DNA from: a virus
Length of the DNA stretch: 36,548 bases
IMG/VR virus record: IMGVR_UViG_3300028025_005791
Location: 1-36,548 of that record
Strand: one strand, 5' to 3'
The position numbers and the translations under genes were made by a program. The notes under the pieces are model-generated. The model had not been told where the DNA came from. It searched no databases and saw only the letters and a list, made by a program, of their open reading frames with translations. Shown piece after piece: positions 14,903 to 21,723 of the stretch (the stretch's first letter is position 1; each line of letters begins with the position of its first letter).

Positions 14903-15239
14903 GCTTCAGCCCATTATCACGTCTTGATTTAACAATCTGCCAGCAAGCATCGGTGAATTGCTTGGGCAACCATGTCCTGTTCATAAGCCATATTAGCTTG
15001 TCATTCTGAAGCGAGCTCAACTCCTGGCCCTCTTCTCTTAGTCCGAAGCCGGATATGACCCTTGGGGTTTTGTCCTTCGGTGGATCGGTTGGCCGTGAAG
15101 GTGCCACGACTAGGGCGCGCCGATGGCAGTGACATATAAAAACGCCGTCGCCAACATTCGCCAAGCAGGAAGGGCATCCGGGGCGGTGACACTGGGAGCA
15201 GTACAGAGGGTCATCCTTTTCGCATAGAGCGCAGGCCAT
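14889..15239 (-). CDS. Zinc-finger protein with clustered Cys/His
   Basis: A 116-residue protein from ATG 15239 with AAGGAGG upstream. Residues 2-38 contain C-A-L-C, C-S-Q-C, C-P-S-C and C-H-C-H. This gives enough ligands for two zinc ions in a B-box or treble-clef-like arrangement. The C-terminal half has a helical segment (SSLQNDKLIWLMNRTWLPKQ). Likely a protein- or nucleic-acid-binding early protein. No catalytic signature. Confidence 0.65.
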   Translation of the reverse strand: MACALCEKDDPLYCSQCHRPGCPSCLANVGDGVFICHCHRRALVVAPSRPTDPPKDKTPRVISGFGLREEGQELSSLQNDKLIWLMNRTWLPKQFTDACWQIVKSRRDNGLKHARR

Positions 15240-15252
15240 GAGGTCCTCCTTG

Positions 15253-15528
15253 TCATCTAGGATTCGCCTCGAGGTCTCGCCTGGAAAACGCATCCCGTAT
15301 TGAGTCAATTCTACCTTGAAGGATATCTAGGGCGGCAAGGCTTTCGATGACAATTATGACTTGGCTTTTTACGGGGATGTTCTGAGCAGAGAATCCGATA
15401 GGCCAAGGATGGGCCAGCTCGCTAAATACAAGGGCCGGGAACTCACCTGCTTTGGCGCTAGCGTCCTTGGTCATCTCGCAGCTAATACCGACGGCCCCCC
15501 TCCCTAGAACGATTACGACTTCAATCAT
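15253..15528 (-). CDS. Small hypothetical protein
   Basis: A 91-residue protein overlapping the upstream gene by ATGA. The N-terminal half is beta-rich (MIEVVIVLGRGAVGISC) and the C-terminal half is helical (ESLAALDILQGRIDSIRDAF). The G-rich turn is not a nucleotide-binding motif that I can defend. Function unknown; gene reality rests on coupling and the AGGGGCAGG RBS. Confidence 0.5.
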   Translation of the reverse strand: MIEVVIVLGRGAVGISCEMTKDASAKAGEFPALVFSELAHPWPIGFSAQNIPVKSQVIIVIESLAALDILQGRIDSIRDAFSRRDLEANPR

Positions 15529-15770
15529 TCCTGCCCCTCGTTTTTGGAGAAGTAAAATCTAACCCTGTCGTTCTCGTAAACGATAAGCTGAGAGAGTCCA
15601 GGGCGACGCTCGATCACGACCTTGGCAGAGCGTGTGGTTGACGTCCAGGTCTCTCTCATTAAACCTACCTCATGAGACCATTGCTCCTGGGCCCGTCCCG
15701 CCTTGTGTCCGGCCATAAAGACAGCCACAAGGAGAAGGACTCCAACTGCGGCGAGGTAGGCCCTAAGCAT
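15525..15770 (-). CDS. Single-span membrane protein, unknown
   Basis: An 81-residue protein starting at ATG 15770 inside the end of the ATPase gene (8-base overlap). Residues 3-19 (RAYLAAVGVLLLVAVFMAG) form one transmembrane helix, followed by a soluble tail rich in Arg and Thr. The topology resembles an inner-membrane spanin, but the tail is short and the location in the early operon argues against lysis. Function unknown. Confidence 0.55.
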   Translation of the reverse strand: MLRAYLAAVGVLLLVAVFMAGHKAGRAQEQWSHEVGLMRETWTSTTRSAKVVIERRPGLSQLIVYENDRVRFYFSKNEGQE

Positions 15771-17094
15771 CGATGCTGCTCCCGTCTTCGATGTAGACAA
15801 CGCCGCTCTCTGGGCCATCCATTACGCGCTCGATCCAAACCTGATAGTCATGGTGCTCGGCAAGCGACTTGATCGCCTCCAGGCCTTCCTTATCCAAGAG
15901 CGAGCCGTCCCGGATCAAGGCCACACGTAGTTTTGGATTGGTCGCCACGGCCATGGCGAACGACACGCGGATCTGTTCACTCTTGGCGAGCTGGCCGAAT
16001 GGGATGCCCTCATACAGCACGTCCTTCCCTGTCTCGGTGATCGACAATCCCTTAATGGGGAGCGGGGCATCTGCTATGGCCTTCGCTCGTCTTTCGACGG
16101 CTTCCTTGACCAACTCATCTTTGGCATCCTTGGTCATTGCCCAACTGTCGGCATTGGTTTTTACAGCGTGCTTCTGGATGGCGCGCTCGACGATCTTAAG
16201 TCGTGAGTGGTACTCGTCGATCTGCGCGTCAAAGGCTTTAAGGTCGATGGCTACATGAGACTTAACCCTGGCTTGCTCATGAGTAACGGTCGCAATAGTT
16301 TCGTCTAGGGCCTTGAGCTCGAGCACTTCCTTGCTCGCAAGATCCTTGATCTCATTTCGAATATTCTCAATCTTTATTTCGGCTTCTCTTATGGAGTGCT
16401 TGCGTGCCGTTATAGCTGACTGAATATGTGCGACACTCTGGGCCTGCTTAAACTGCCTGTTCTTCAGGTCACCAAGGATTGCCTTGACCGGATTGATCGA
16501 CTCGTTATGGGCGGCTGCTTTGTCTCTTTCGGCCCTAATCTCCTCGATGGGCATGCTGTCAGGTATGGAGTCGGGAACATCGTCGAAGGTTTTTAGGTGG
16601 GCGATAACGCGTGAGTATTCTTTATTGGCCTCTGTCCTGGACTCGTATGCTTCTCTGTAGGCGGCATCGAGGGCGTCGAAGTCAACGCCGGATAAGCGCC
16701 TCAAGATCTGTAGGCGCTTATCTGGAGGCATGAGGGTGTACTCAAGGGGATCGAAGGACAGGTCCCCCACAAGCCGATCCAAGACGGTCTGGGCGTTTCC
16801 TATCTTCGCGCCGTCCTTTCCTTCCAGCTTCAAGTAGGGCGTGGTTGGATTGGTCCAATGCTTTGTTACGATATAGTCGCCGAGGTCAATGCGGATCTCT
16901 GCGGTCTCTTCCCCATCTCTCACCGGCTTTTCAGGAGTGTGCTTGGCCCCGCCCAGGGCCATCACGATCGCGTCCAGAGTGCTGGACTTTCCGTTGGCGT
17001 TCTTCCCGCCAATGATAACAGTGTTGCCCTTGGGGTTTACATCGACGGCCTTAATGCGCTTGATGTTGTTTACGTGCATCTGAATTATCTTCAC
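15763..17094 (-). CDS. Rad50/SbcC-like ATPase with coiled coil (phage recombination ATPase)
   Basis: A 443-residue protein with GTG start at 17094, preceded by GAGGAGG. Walker A is GGKNANGKSS at residues 29-38. Residues about 170-320 form a charged coiled coil (DKAAAHNESINP onward; IKIENIRNEIKDLASKEV). The C-terminal lobe has KSEQIRVSFAMAVATNPKLR, a signature-like helix, followed by VALIRDGSLLDKEGL in the Walker B place, where the usual D-E is replaced by R-D-G-S. This form is seen in phage SMC-type ATPases near RecE/RecT-like genes. It probably assists the exonuclease or annealing protein encoded upstream. Overlaps that gene by 4 bases. Confidence 0.8.
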   Translation of the reverse strand: MKIIQMHVNNIKRIKAVDVNPKGNTVIIGGKNANGKSSTLDAIVMALGGAKHTPEKPVRDGEETAEIRIDLGDYIVTKHWTNPTTPYLKLEGKDGAKIGNAQTVLDRLVGDLSFDPLEYTLMPPDKRLQILRRLSGVDFDALDAAYREAYESRTEANKEYSRVIAHLKTFDDVPDSIPDSMPIEEIRAERDKAAAHNESINPVKAILGDLKNRQFKQAQSVAHIQSAITARKHSIREAEIKIENIRNEIKDLASKEVLELKALDETIATVTHEQARVKSHVAIDLKAFDAQIDEYHSRLKIVERAIQKHAVKTNADSWAMTKDAKDELVKEAVERRAKAIADAPLPIKGLSITETGKDVLYEGIPFGQLAKSEQIRVSFAMAVATNPKLRVALIRDGSLLDKEGLEAIKSLAEHHDYQVWIERVMDGPESGVVYIEDGSSIDA

Positions 17095-17981
17095 AGGGTC
17101 ACCTCCTCGACAGGGGGGGTATCGTCGGACAGATCCCCCTCAATGGTTTCTTCTGCGTAGGCTTCGGACATGGCGTCCGCCTTGGTCCCACGCTGAGTCT
17201 TCCCTACCGCAAACCAGTCGGAGACGCGAGTCATTCCATCCTTCAGGCTCTTCCCAATCCCGAGCATCTCGACGAGGTCGTCCTCGTTTAGGTTTTCGGC
17301 CGGCCGTCCAAAGTACTTCTCGACCATGGACTGAGTAACGCCGAACGCTTTGAAGCGTTGGATGACGATAACGATACGGTCGGCGAGGGATAGCGACTTG
17401 TCCTTCCCGGCCGCGAGTGTCTTTCGGCATGCCACGCGGACCTTCTCTTTGATGTCCGGCGGGATGATCTCCAGGATGACCGCGCGGACGCGCCGCTTGG
17501 CGATATTGGCAGCGTGATCACCTTGGTCGCGAGGGTCGGTGATTAGCTTGATCTGACTGTTGGCCGTCATTTTAAATTCGACCCAGAAGGTCCTGGATGA
17601 ACGCACACGGCGCTGCATGTCCCAGGCCCAGGCGCGGATCTCGACACGATCCTTTGTGCGCTCCATCTCGTCGTAGCCATAGGAGATGTTTGTCATCGTC
17701 AGGACAATGAGCTCCGCCATTCTGATGGACAGGTCACTGATCTCCTTGCCTCCCTTGGGAAACTTGTAGAAGGCCTCTTCTGCTACGTCGTAGCGTGCAC
17801 ACTGCTCCATGAGCTCGGCTTCAACGGCGACCATGCTTCTTGGAAACATAATAGCGGCCTGCATCTCGACAGCGACGGAACGGACTTCCTTGGCCATGAG
17901 CGCCTGGGCAGCGGCGGACATGAGGCCAAGAGAAGGAATGCTCTCGACAAGATCGGTTGGTTTCTCGTTACCCTTAGACAT
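17091..17981 (-). CDS. Candidate RecT/annealing-type recombination protein
   Basis: A 296-residue protein starting at ATG 17981 (AAGGAGA upstream; 8-base overlap with the exonuclease gene). Features are IRMAELIVLTMTNISYGYDE (about residues 93-112), then W-A-W-D-M-Q-R-R-V-R-S-S-R-T-F-W-V-E-F and the segment ITDPRDQGDHAANIAKRRVR. This pattern (W-x-x-D ... R-T-F ... L/I-T-D-P-R-D ... R-R-x-R-A) recurs in phage proteins next to RecE-like exonucleases. Position suggests a single-strand annealing protein, but it is not a standard RecT, Erf or Red-beta, so the role is inferred. The acidic C-terminus (EETIEGDLSDDTPPVEEV) resembles tails that bind partner proteins. Confidence 0.6.
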   Translation of the reverse strand: MSKGNEKPTDLVESIPSLGLMSAAAQALMAKEVRSVAVEMQAAIMFPRSMVAVEAELMEQCARYDVAEEAFYKFPKGGKEISDLSIRMAELIVLTMTNISYGYDEMERTKDRVEIRAWAWDMQRRVRSSRTFWVEFKMTANSQIKLITDPRDQGDHAANIAKRRVRAVILEIIPPDIKEKVRVACRKTLAAGKDKSLSLADRIVIVIQRFKAFGVTQSMVEKYFGRPAENLNEDDLVEMLGIGKSLKDGMTRVSDWFAVGKTQRGTKADAMSEAYAEETIEGDLSDDTPPVEEVTL

Positions 17982-18879
17982 TGGGGATCTCCTTCTGAAT
18001 AAACCAGGGCGGTAGGTGCATGGTCTCGTGATCCTCCTGTACGCCGGGCCATAGCTTCTTGTCCATGCACCTGGAAAGAGTCTCGATACCGGCCTGGAAT
18101 GTTTCAAGACCGTAGTCCAGGACGCTGTCATCAAAGGGGTAGACCGCAATGCAGTGGGGAGGCTTGCTCTCCATGACGATCGTCCCAACTATCTTGAGCT
18201 CAATGTCGAAGGCTTGCTCGATGGCCAGCTTGTACTTGGCCATCTGGACGTCATATCTAAAATCCACAATCTTGCTTTGAAACTTTTTATAGGAGACATC
18301 CGTCGTTGTCTTGAAGTCCCATAGGGCCAGGCGCTTGGGATCAAGGCATAACAAGTCAGGACGCACACGCCCGAGCACGTCGATCCCGGGCACCTTGTAG
18401 AATATGGATGACTCAAATAGACCGCCCGCCTCGAATATCCTTCGGGCGTCTTTGTGCTGGAGCATTCCTTCCACGCCTCGATTGAATAGCTCGAATTCGT
18501 CCTCGGTAACAATGACCGACCCGGGAGGTTGATCACCGATCCATCGGTCACGCTTGTCCCTGTTTGTGGATGACCTCATCGTTCCGAAGTCGGGGATCAC
18601 TTTGAAGGAAGCCTTGTAGCGTTCGGGCTCGAGGAGGGCAGCATGGGCGGCGCGACCAAAGCGCAGGGCGTGCTTCTCTTCCTTCTCCTGGCCTCCCTTC
18701 TGACGATCCACGGCCTCCTGAATGAAGTGGGCAGGGGACTTAAGGATCTTTCGAAACCAGCTTGAAGAAAGATGGTCATGCATACCGTGATAGGTATCGT
18801 CCGTCATGCCCTCGACAAGGTGAGGTTTAAAGTCGGGCGGGCATGGCCGTGGAAGGATAAGACCGCTTGGCAGTATCAT
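17974..18879 (-). CDS. RecE-like exonuclease (PD-(D/E)XK, exodeoxyribonuclease VIII type)
   Basis: A 301-residue protein. The N-terminus has YHGMHDHLSSSWFRKILKSP (30-49), the standard lead-in of RecE/DUF3799-type nucleases, and FGRAAHAALLEP at 74-85. The catalytic core is visible as R-P-D at 173-175, DFKTT at 188-192 (D-x-K) and YDVQMAKY at 209-216. These enzymes degrade one strand of duplex DNA 5' to 3' to feed annealing recombination. RBS GGAGG lies within a 12-bp inverted repeat at the start codon, which could control expression. Overlaps the downstream annealing-type gene by 8 bases. Confidence 0.85.
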   Translation of the reverse strand: MILPSGLILPRPCPPDFKPHLVEGMTDDTYHGMHDHLSSSWFRKILKSPAHFIQEAVDRQKGGQEKEEKHALRFGRAAHAALLEPERYKASFKVIPDFGTMRSSTNRDKRDRWIGDQPPGSVIVTEDEFELFNRGVEGMLQHKDARRIFEAGGLFESSIFYKVPGIDVLGRVRPDLLCLDPKRLALWDFKTTTDVSYKKFQSKIVDFRYDVQMAKYKLAIEQAFDIELKIVGTIVMESKPPHCIAVYPFDDSVLDYGLETFQAGIETLSRCMDKKLWPGVQEDHETMHLPPWFIQKEIPNV

Positions 18880-18915
18880 AGTATGCGCCTCCGTTTGAAT
18901 GAGGGCGCATACTAT
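18878..18915 (-). promoter_or_regulatory. 12-bp inverted repeat covering the RBS and start of the RecE-like gene
   Basis: ATAGTATGCGCC (18878-18889) and GGCGCATACTAT (18904-18915) are perfect complements with a 14-base centre. On the minus-strand transcript the 3' arm contains part of the start codon, and the Shine-Dalgarno GGAGG straddles the loop and that arm. A hairpin would mask initiation. Alternatively it is a DNA operator. It lacks a T-tract, so it is not a terminator. Confidence 0.55.
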
Positions 18916-18940
18916 TGCACCTTATTGGGAGTGGCAAACG

Positions 18941-19120
18941 CTAATCTTTGGCCCTTCTGCGCTTTGGGAACTTGTATCCAGCGCGAAGCATTAGCGCCTC
19001 AAGTCCGCGCGTAAACACGCCCGCTCGGTCCTGTTTGCAGATGAAGCGTTGTTGATGAGGGGATAGCATGGTGATCCGGCGTTGCTTTTTTACGTCGGGG
19101 TCAAGTTTGATATTGGCCAT
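18941..19120 (-). CDS. 59-residue basic protein, possible DNA-binding (ribbon-helix-helix-like)
   Basis: Starts at ATG 19120 with AAGGAG 6 bases upstream; stop TAG at 18941. It opens MANIKLDPDVKKQRRITMLS and ends GYKFPKRRRAKD, very basic overall. The short beta-like start (IKLDP) followed by helices (FTRGLEALMLRAG) is compatible with a small ribbon-helix-helix-like or other nucleic-acid-binding protein. It lies directly upstream of the inverted repeat at the RecE-like start, so it could act there; this is only inference. Confidence 0.55.
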   Translation of the reverse strand: MANIKLDPDVKKQRRITMLSPHQQRFICKQDRAGVFTRGLEALMLRAGYKFPKRRRAKD

Positions 19121-19139
19121 AGTGTACTCCTTTGGGCCT

Positions 19140-19526
19140 TTATTTTGACGCCTTCTTTTTTTTGGTCAAGGGTTTCTTCTTGCCGGCCGCTTTGGTTTTT
19201 TCCGAATTCTTCGAAGTAAACGCCTCTGCCCTTGCGGCATTTATCTTTTCACTGTTGGCCTTTCGAAGCTTTTCTTTAAAGCGTTTCTCACCGGCAAGAT
19301 ACATACTGCCAGCGTGGCGAACGAGGGCCGCAGAGTCCTTGGCATCCCACTCTCCGTCGTCCCTCTTGAATTGGAGGTAGATCTCAACGTTGAGCTCGGC
19401 AACGACCTCCTTGATCTGGGCAATGCTTAAGTTAATCTTGCCGCCTTCGCGGGTTGATATAGCCTGAGCGACCTTGTTTAGGTTGAGAGGTTTAATAATC
19501 GTGCGATCATCTGCAGTCAAAGACAT
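19140..19526 (-). CDS. Small protein with lysine/alanine-rich tail, unknown
   Basis: A 128-residue protein from ATG 19526 (AAAGGAG upstream). Residues 12-50 form a conserved-looking part (LNLNKVAQAISTREGGKINL, then SIAQIKEVVAEL). The C-terminal 45 residues are extremely basic (KAAGKKKPLTKKKKASK at the end), like histone H1-type or nucleoid-associated tails, suggesting binding to DNA or RNA. No named family recognised with certainty. Confidence 0.6.
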   Translation of the reverse strand: MSLTADDRTIIKPLNLNKVAQAISTREGGKINLSIAQIKEVVAELNVEIYLQFKRDDGEWDAKDSAALVRHAGSMYLAGEKRFKEKLRKANSEKINAARAEAFTSKNSEKTKAAGKKKPLTKKKKASK

Positions 19527-19537
19527 AGGTACTCCTT

Positions 19538-19771
19538 TCAATTCCAGCCTAGGCATCCGCAGTAGTAGCGGTCCTTAGGACGTTGTGGTTGATGCATAAA
19601 GAAGGCTAGGTTGGGAGAACTGGGTCTCTCGGCTTTACAGTCCGGGCACTCTGCGAAACGGCCAGGCTCAATGACGGTCTTGACGGTCTCGGGCCCGGCA
19701 AGGTGGATCGGGCATCCGCCGATGTACGTCGCCCGGGAGCATCCGCAGATATAAGTCTCGACTTCGATCAT
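19538..19771 (-). CDS. Small cysteine-rich, probably zinc-binding protein
   Basis: A 77-residue protein from ATG 19771, overlapping the upstream stop (ATGA). Cysteines occur as C-G-C (9-11), a single C near 20, C-P-D-C (about 42-45) and C-G-C near the C-terminus, a set that can hold zinc. Ends RPKDRYYCGCLGWN. Function unknown. Confidence 0.55.
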   Translation of the reverse strand: MIEVETYICGCSRATYIGGCPIHLAGPETVKTVIEPGRFAECPDCKAERPSSPNLAFFMHQPQRPKDRYYCGCLGWN

Positions 19772-20121
19772 TTTGCGTCCGGGGTTTTGAGGGCATCGAT
19801 CTTGTTTAGTGCGATGTTGGCGCGCGTGCAGGCGTCGAGCCTCCATTTTTGAAGGGCCTCTATAAAGCGGCTAGGGGTTTTGTCGTCCAGGGGCGTGTAC
19901 CTTATGCCTTTAAGGGCCGTTACGGCCACGTCCAGCTGAGCGTTTAAAGATCGGATGCTGGCATGGAGGCAATGGCCGCAAGCCTCTTCACCGTTCTCGC
20001 CCAAGTAAAGGAAGATGTGGCCAGCGCAATCAAGGCATCCGTGGTCGGTCTCTCCCTTCTCTTCGCTTAAGATCTTCTTGCAAAACTGACAGCGGTGGGT
20101 TTCCAATTCTTCTCTACTCAC
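19768..20121 (-). CDS. Zinc-finger protein, unknown function
   Basis: A 117-residue protein with GTG start at 20121 (GGAG 8 bases upstream), overlapping the previous stop. Ligand pairs are C-Q-F-C (11-14), C-L-D-C (29-32) and C-G-H-C (48-51), followed by a helical half (SIRSLNAQLDVAVTALKGI). The arrangement suggests one or two structural zincs. Likely an adaptor or nucleic-acid-binding protein. Confidence 0.6.
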   Translation of the reverse strand: MSREELETHRCQFCKKILSEEKGETDHGCLDCAGHIFLYLGENGEEACGHCLHASIRSLNAQLDVAVTALKGIRYTPLDDKTPSRFIEALQKWRLDACTRANIALNKIDALKTPDAK

Positions 20122-20408
20122 TAGATGAGCTCCGTTTGTTTCTCGGTCGGCGCAGGAGTGCCCCCGGTGGGGATGCCTGACTTGTTTTTAACCGCGTCGA
20201 AGAATGATCCAACATAGAAAATGGCAACGTCTAAGTGCTGCTGGCATACGCGGTACTCGACGTCTTCGCTTCGAAGAATGTTGAATTCCATAATGATGAA
20301 ATGGTCGGCGCTTGCGTCGCATGCGAAGCACAGTCGCTTCTCGCCGGGCGCTAGATAAGGTAGCCGCCCGCTAGAATTGATCCGAGGGTACTTGGGAGGC
20401 TTGCTCAC
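20121..20408 (-). CDS. Small hypothetical protein with Cys pair
   Basis: A 95-residue protein starting at GTG 20408 (GTGA overlap with the upstream stop). A C-F-A-C motif at about 27-30 and C-Q-Q-H near 55-58 could bind zinc (CCCH). Beta-rich centre (FIIMEFNILRSEDVEYRV). The C-terminus is Pro/Thr-rich. Function unknown. Confidence 0.55.
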   Translation of the reverse strand: MSKPPKYPRINSSGRLPYLAPGEKRLCFACDASADHFIIMEFNILRSEDVEYRVCQQHLDVAIFYVGSFFDAVKNKSGIPTGGTPAPTEKQTELI

Positions 20409-20614
20409 GCTTTACCAATGCCGTTGCGAGCTATGGTCTCTCTCTGGGCATCCCATGCATCACATGCTTCTTGGTAGACGACATCTGGAGTAGCCGCAGG
20501 AGTCAACTGATCGACCGACTCGAAGGCGTACTCATCAATGGCGCCAATGACCTTCTTGCCCAGGTGTTGCTCCATGATCGCTTCCATCTCTGCGGCGGTG
20601 AGTATGTAACGCAT
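20405..20614 (-). CDS. Small hypothetical acidic protein
   Basis: A 69-residue protein with ATG at 20614 and AGGGATC just upstream. Helical prediction by eye (LTAAEMEAIMEQHLGKKVIG; YQEACDAWDAQRETIARNG). No cysteines, no motif. Reality supported by coupling to the next gene (GTGA overlap). Confidence 0.5.
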   Translation of the reverse strand: MRYILTAAEMEAIMEQHLGKKVIGAIDEYAFESVDQLTPAATPDVVYQEACDAWDAQRETIARNGIGKA

Positions 20615-20623
20615 GAATGATCC

Positions 20624-20809
20624 CTATGCTTCGTTGGATGAAGCAAGGTTGATAAACTTTTTCCCGCCCTCAACGACGATCTCGACATCATCAAGCGAAT
20701 ACCATCCAGCAGCAGGGTCGTAGTCCACAATGACTTCCATGTCGCCCATGTCGTTGATCGTATCGGTTAGCTTATTGACTAGCTTATTGATTAACTCGGA
20801 AGCGTTCAT
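20624..20809 (-). CDS. First gene of the minus-strand operon, small acidic protein
   Basis: A 61-residue protein with GGAGA upstream of ATG 20809. It combines a helical N-terminus (ASELINKLVNKLTDTINDMG) with a short beta part (MEVIVDYDPAAGWYSLDDVE). Similar small proteins open early phage operons, but no family is named here. Its promoter should lie in the 20810-20900 region. Confidence 0.55.
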   Translation of the reverse strand: MNASELINKLVNKLTDTINDMGDMEVIVDYDPAAGWYSLDDVEIVVEGGKKFINLASSNEA

Positions 20810-20877
20810 AGGTGAGTCTCCTGGCCGTTATCTGTCCCAAACAGGGGCAACGTGTTGCTACTCTTTATGCCAACGGA

Positions 20878-20904
20878 TTGCCAAGTCACTCTTGGCCATA
20901 TAGC
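20878..20904 (+). promoter_or_regulatory. Weak candidate plus-strand promoter with internal dyad
   Basis: TTGCCA (20878-20883) and TATAGC (20899-20904) lie 15 bases apart, a short spacing. Between them GCCAAG (20880-20885) and CTTGGC (20891-20896) form a dyad with a 5-base centre, an operator-like placement. Transcription would begin about 20911 and meet the hairpin at 20923-20958 at once. Evidence is motif-level only. Confidence 0.3.
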
Positions 20905-20922
20905 CTTATCGGCGTGTGTTCG

Positions 20923-20970
20923 GGCCTGGAGTGATTGCGTTCGCTTGATCTCCAGGCCATTTTTATTTTT
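20923..20970 (+). terminator. Plus-strand intrinsic terminator upstream of the late-type operon
   Basis: Perfect 9-bp stem GGCCTGGAG (20923-20931) with CTCCAGGCC (20950-20958), an 18-base loop, then ATTTTTATTTTT. It points into the plus-strand operon although no plus-strand gene lies between it and the divergent minus genes. It therefore looks like a leader terminator or the end of a very short RNA. Confidence 0.8.
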
Positions 20971-21034
20971 GCGCTTGCCAGCTTAAAACGCGCGGCCGAC
21001 ACTTATCCCATTCAAAAACAAACGCTTGCGGTTT

Positions 21035-21052
21035 TGACCAAGGACTTGGTCA
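21035..21052. promoter_or_regulatory. Palindromic operator-like site TGACCAAG-GA-CTTGGTCA
   Basis: Perfect 8-bp half sites with a 2-base centre, ending 19 bases before the ATG at 21071. It shares the CCAAG/CTTGG half-site core with the dyad at 20880-20896, so one dimeric repressor or activator might read both. No regulator binding is shown. Confidence 0.5.
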
Positions 21053-21070
21053 TTGGATTGGAGGGACTCT

Positions 21071-21469
21071 ATGGCGACGAGAGGTCGAGTTAGTCGAGCG
21101 CAGCAGATCATCTTCACCATAGATGCCCTCATCGAGGCCATTGCCAGATCCAAGGTCGAAGAGCGTTTCACCGAAGCCTCTTCTGCGATTGAATACCTGC
21201 AGAAGGCCCGAGACCTTGTCCCCAAGTGCATTCCGCTTCAACTGCTCGAGGACATGGGACTACCTCCCTACGGTCATTGGTGGGTCCACAAGGAGAACGT
21301 CCCAGGTGAAGGCGCGACCGAGGCCAACATCAAGGGCGAGGTCTTCGCGACCGCCATGCAACTAGCCATGGAGCGCGCAGTCCAAGAGGGCATTGCATCG
21401 ATCGGATCAACCCATCTCATTAGGCCGTGCAAGGGGTGCCTTCTGTGCAAGGTGGCCCGCAATGGCTAG
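21071..21469 (+). CDS. Hypothetical protein, first gene of plus-strand operon
   Basis: A 132-residue protein; ATG 21071 is chosen because GGAGGG lies at 21060-21065. It is helical (AQQIIFTIDALIEAIARSKV; AMQLAMERAVQEGIAS) with a central W-W motif (YGHWWVHKENVPG) and a C-terminal C-K-G-C-L-L-C that may hold a metal. No family recognised. Lies directly behind the palindrome at 21035-21052, hence probably the first gene controlled by it. Confidence 0.6.
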   Translation: MATRGRVSRAQQIIFTIDALIEAIARSKVEERFTEASSAIEYLQKARDLVPKCIPLQLLEDMGLPPYGHWWVHKENVPGEGATEANIKGEVFATAMQLAMERAVQEGIASIGSTHLIRPCKGCLLCKVARNG

Positions 21470-21722
21470 CACGCTACATCTCACCATGGACGCCGACATT
21501 GCCGAGGCCGCGGCCATCGCGATCAACGCGCTCGACTTCTATGCCAAGGCCAAAGTTACGGCCGAGCTCATAGTCCCCTTTGATGACGGCCACGGGGACT
21601 GCTCTTGCGAGTTAGTGAAGGACGATGGCTCTTTGGCCAAAGATGCAATGACCTCGGTCATGAAGAAGCTTGGCGTTAAAGTACAAGAAGCGGGCATGAC
21701 GCCCACTCAAAAAGGAGTTTGA
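21462..21722 (+). CDS. Hypothetical protein
   Basis: An 86-residue protein starting at ATG 21462 inside the previous gene (8-base overlap). It has a helical N-terminus (DADIAEAAAIAINALDFYAK), an acidic centre with C-S-C, and a basic C-terminus. Longer upstream starts lie wholly inside the previous gene and lack an RBS. Function unknown. Confidence 0.55.
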   Translation: MASTLHLTMDADIAEAAAIAINALDFYAKAKVTAELIVPFDDGHGDCSCELVKDDGSLAKDAMTSVMKKLGVKVQEAGMTPTQKGV

Positions 21723-21723
21723 T

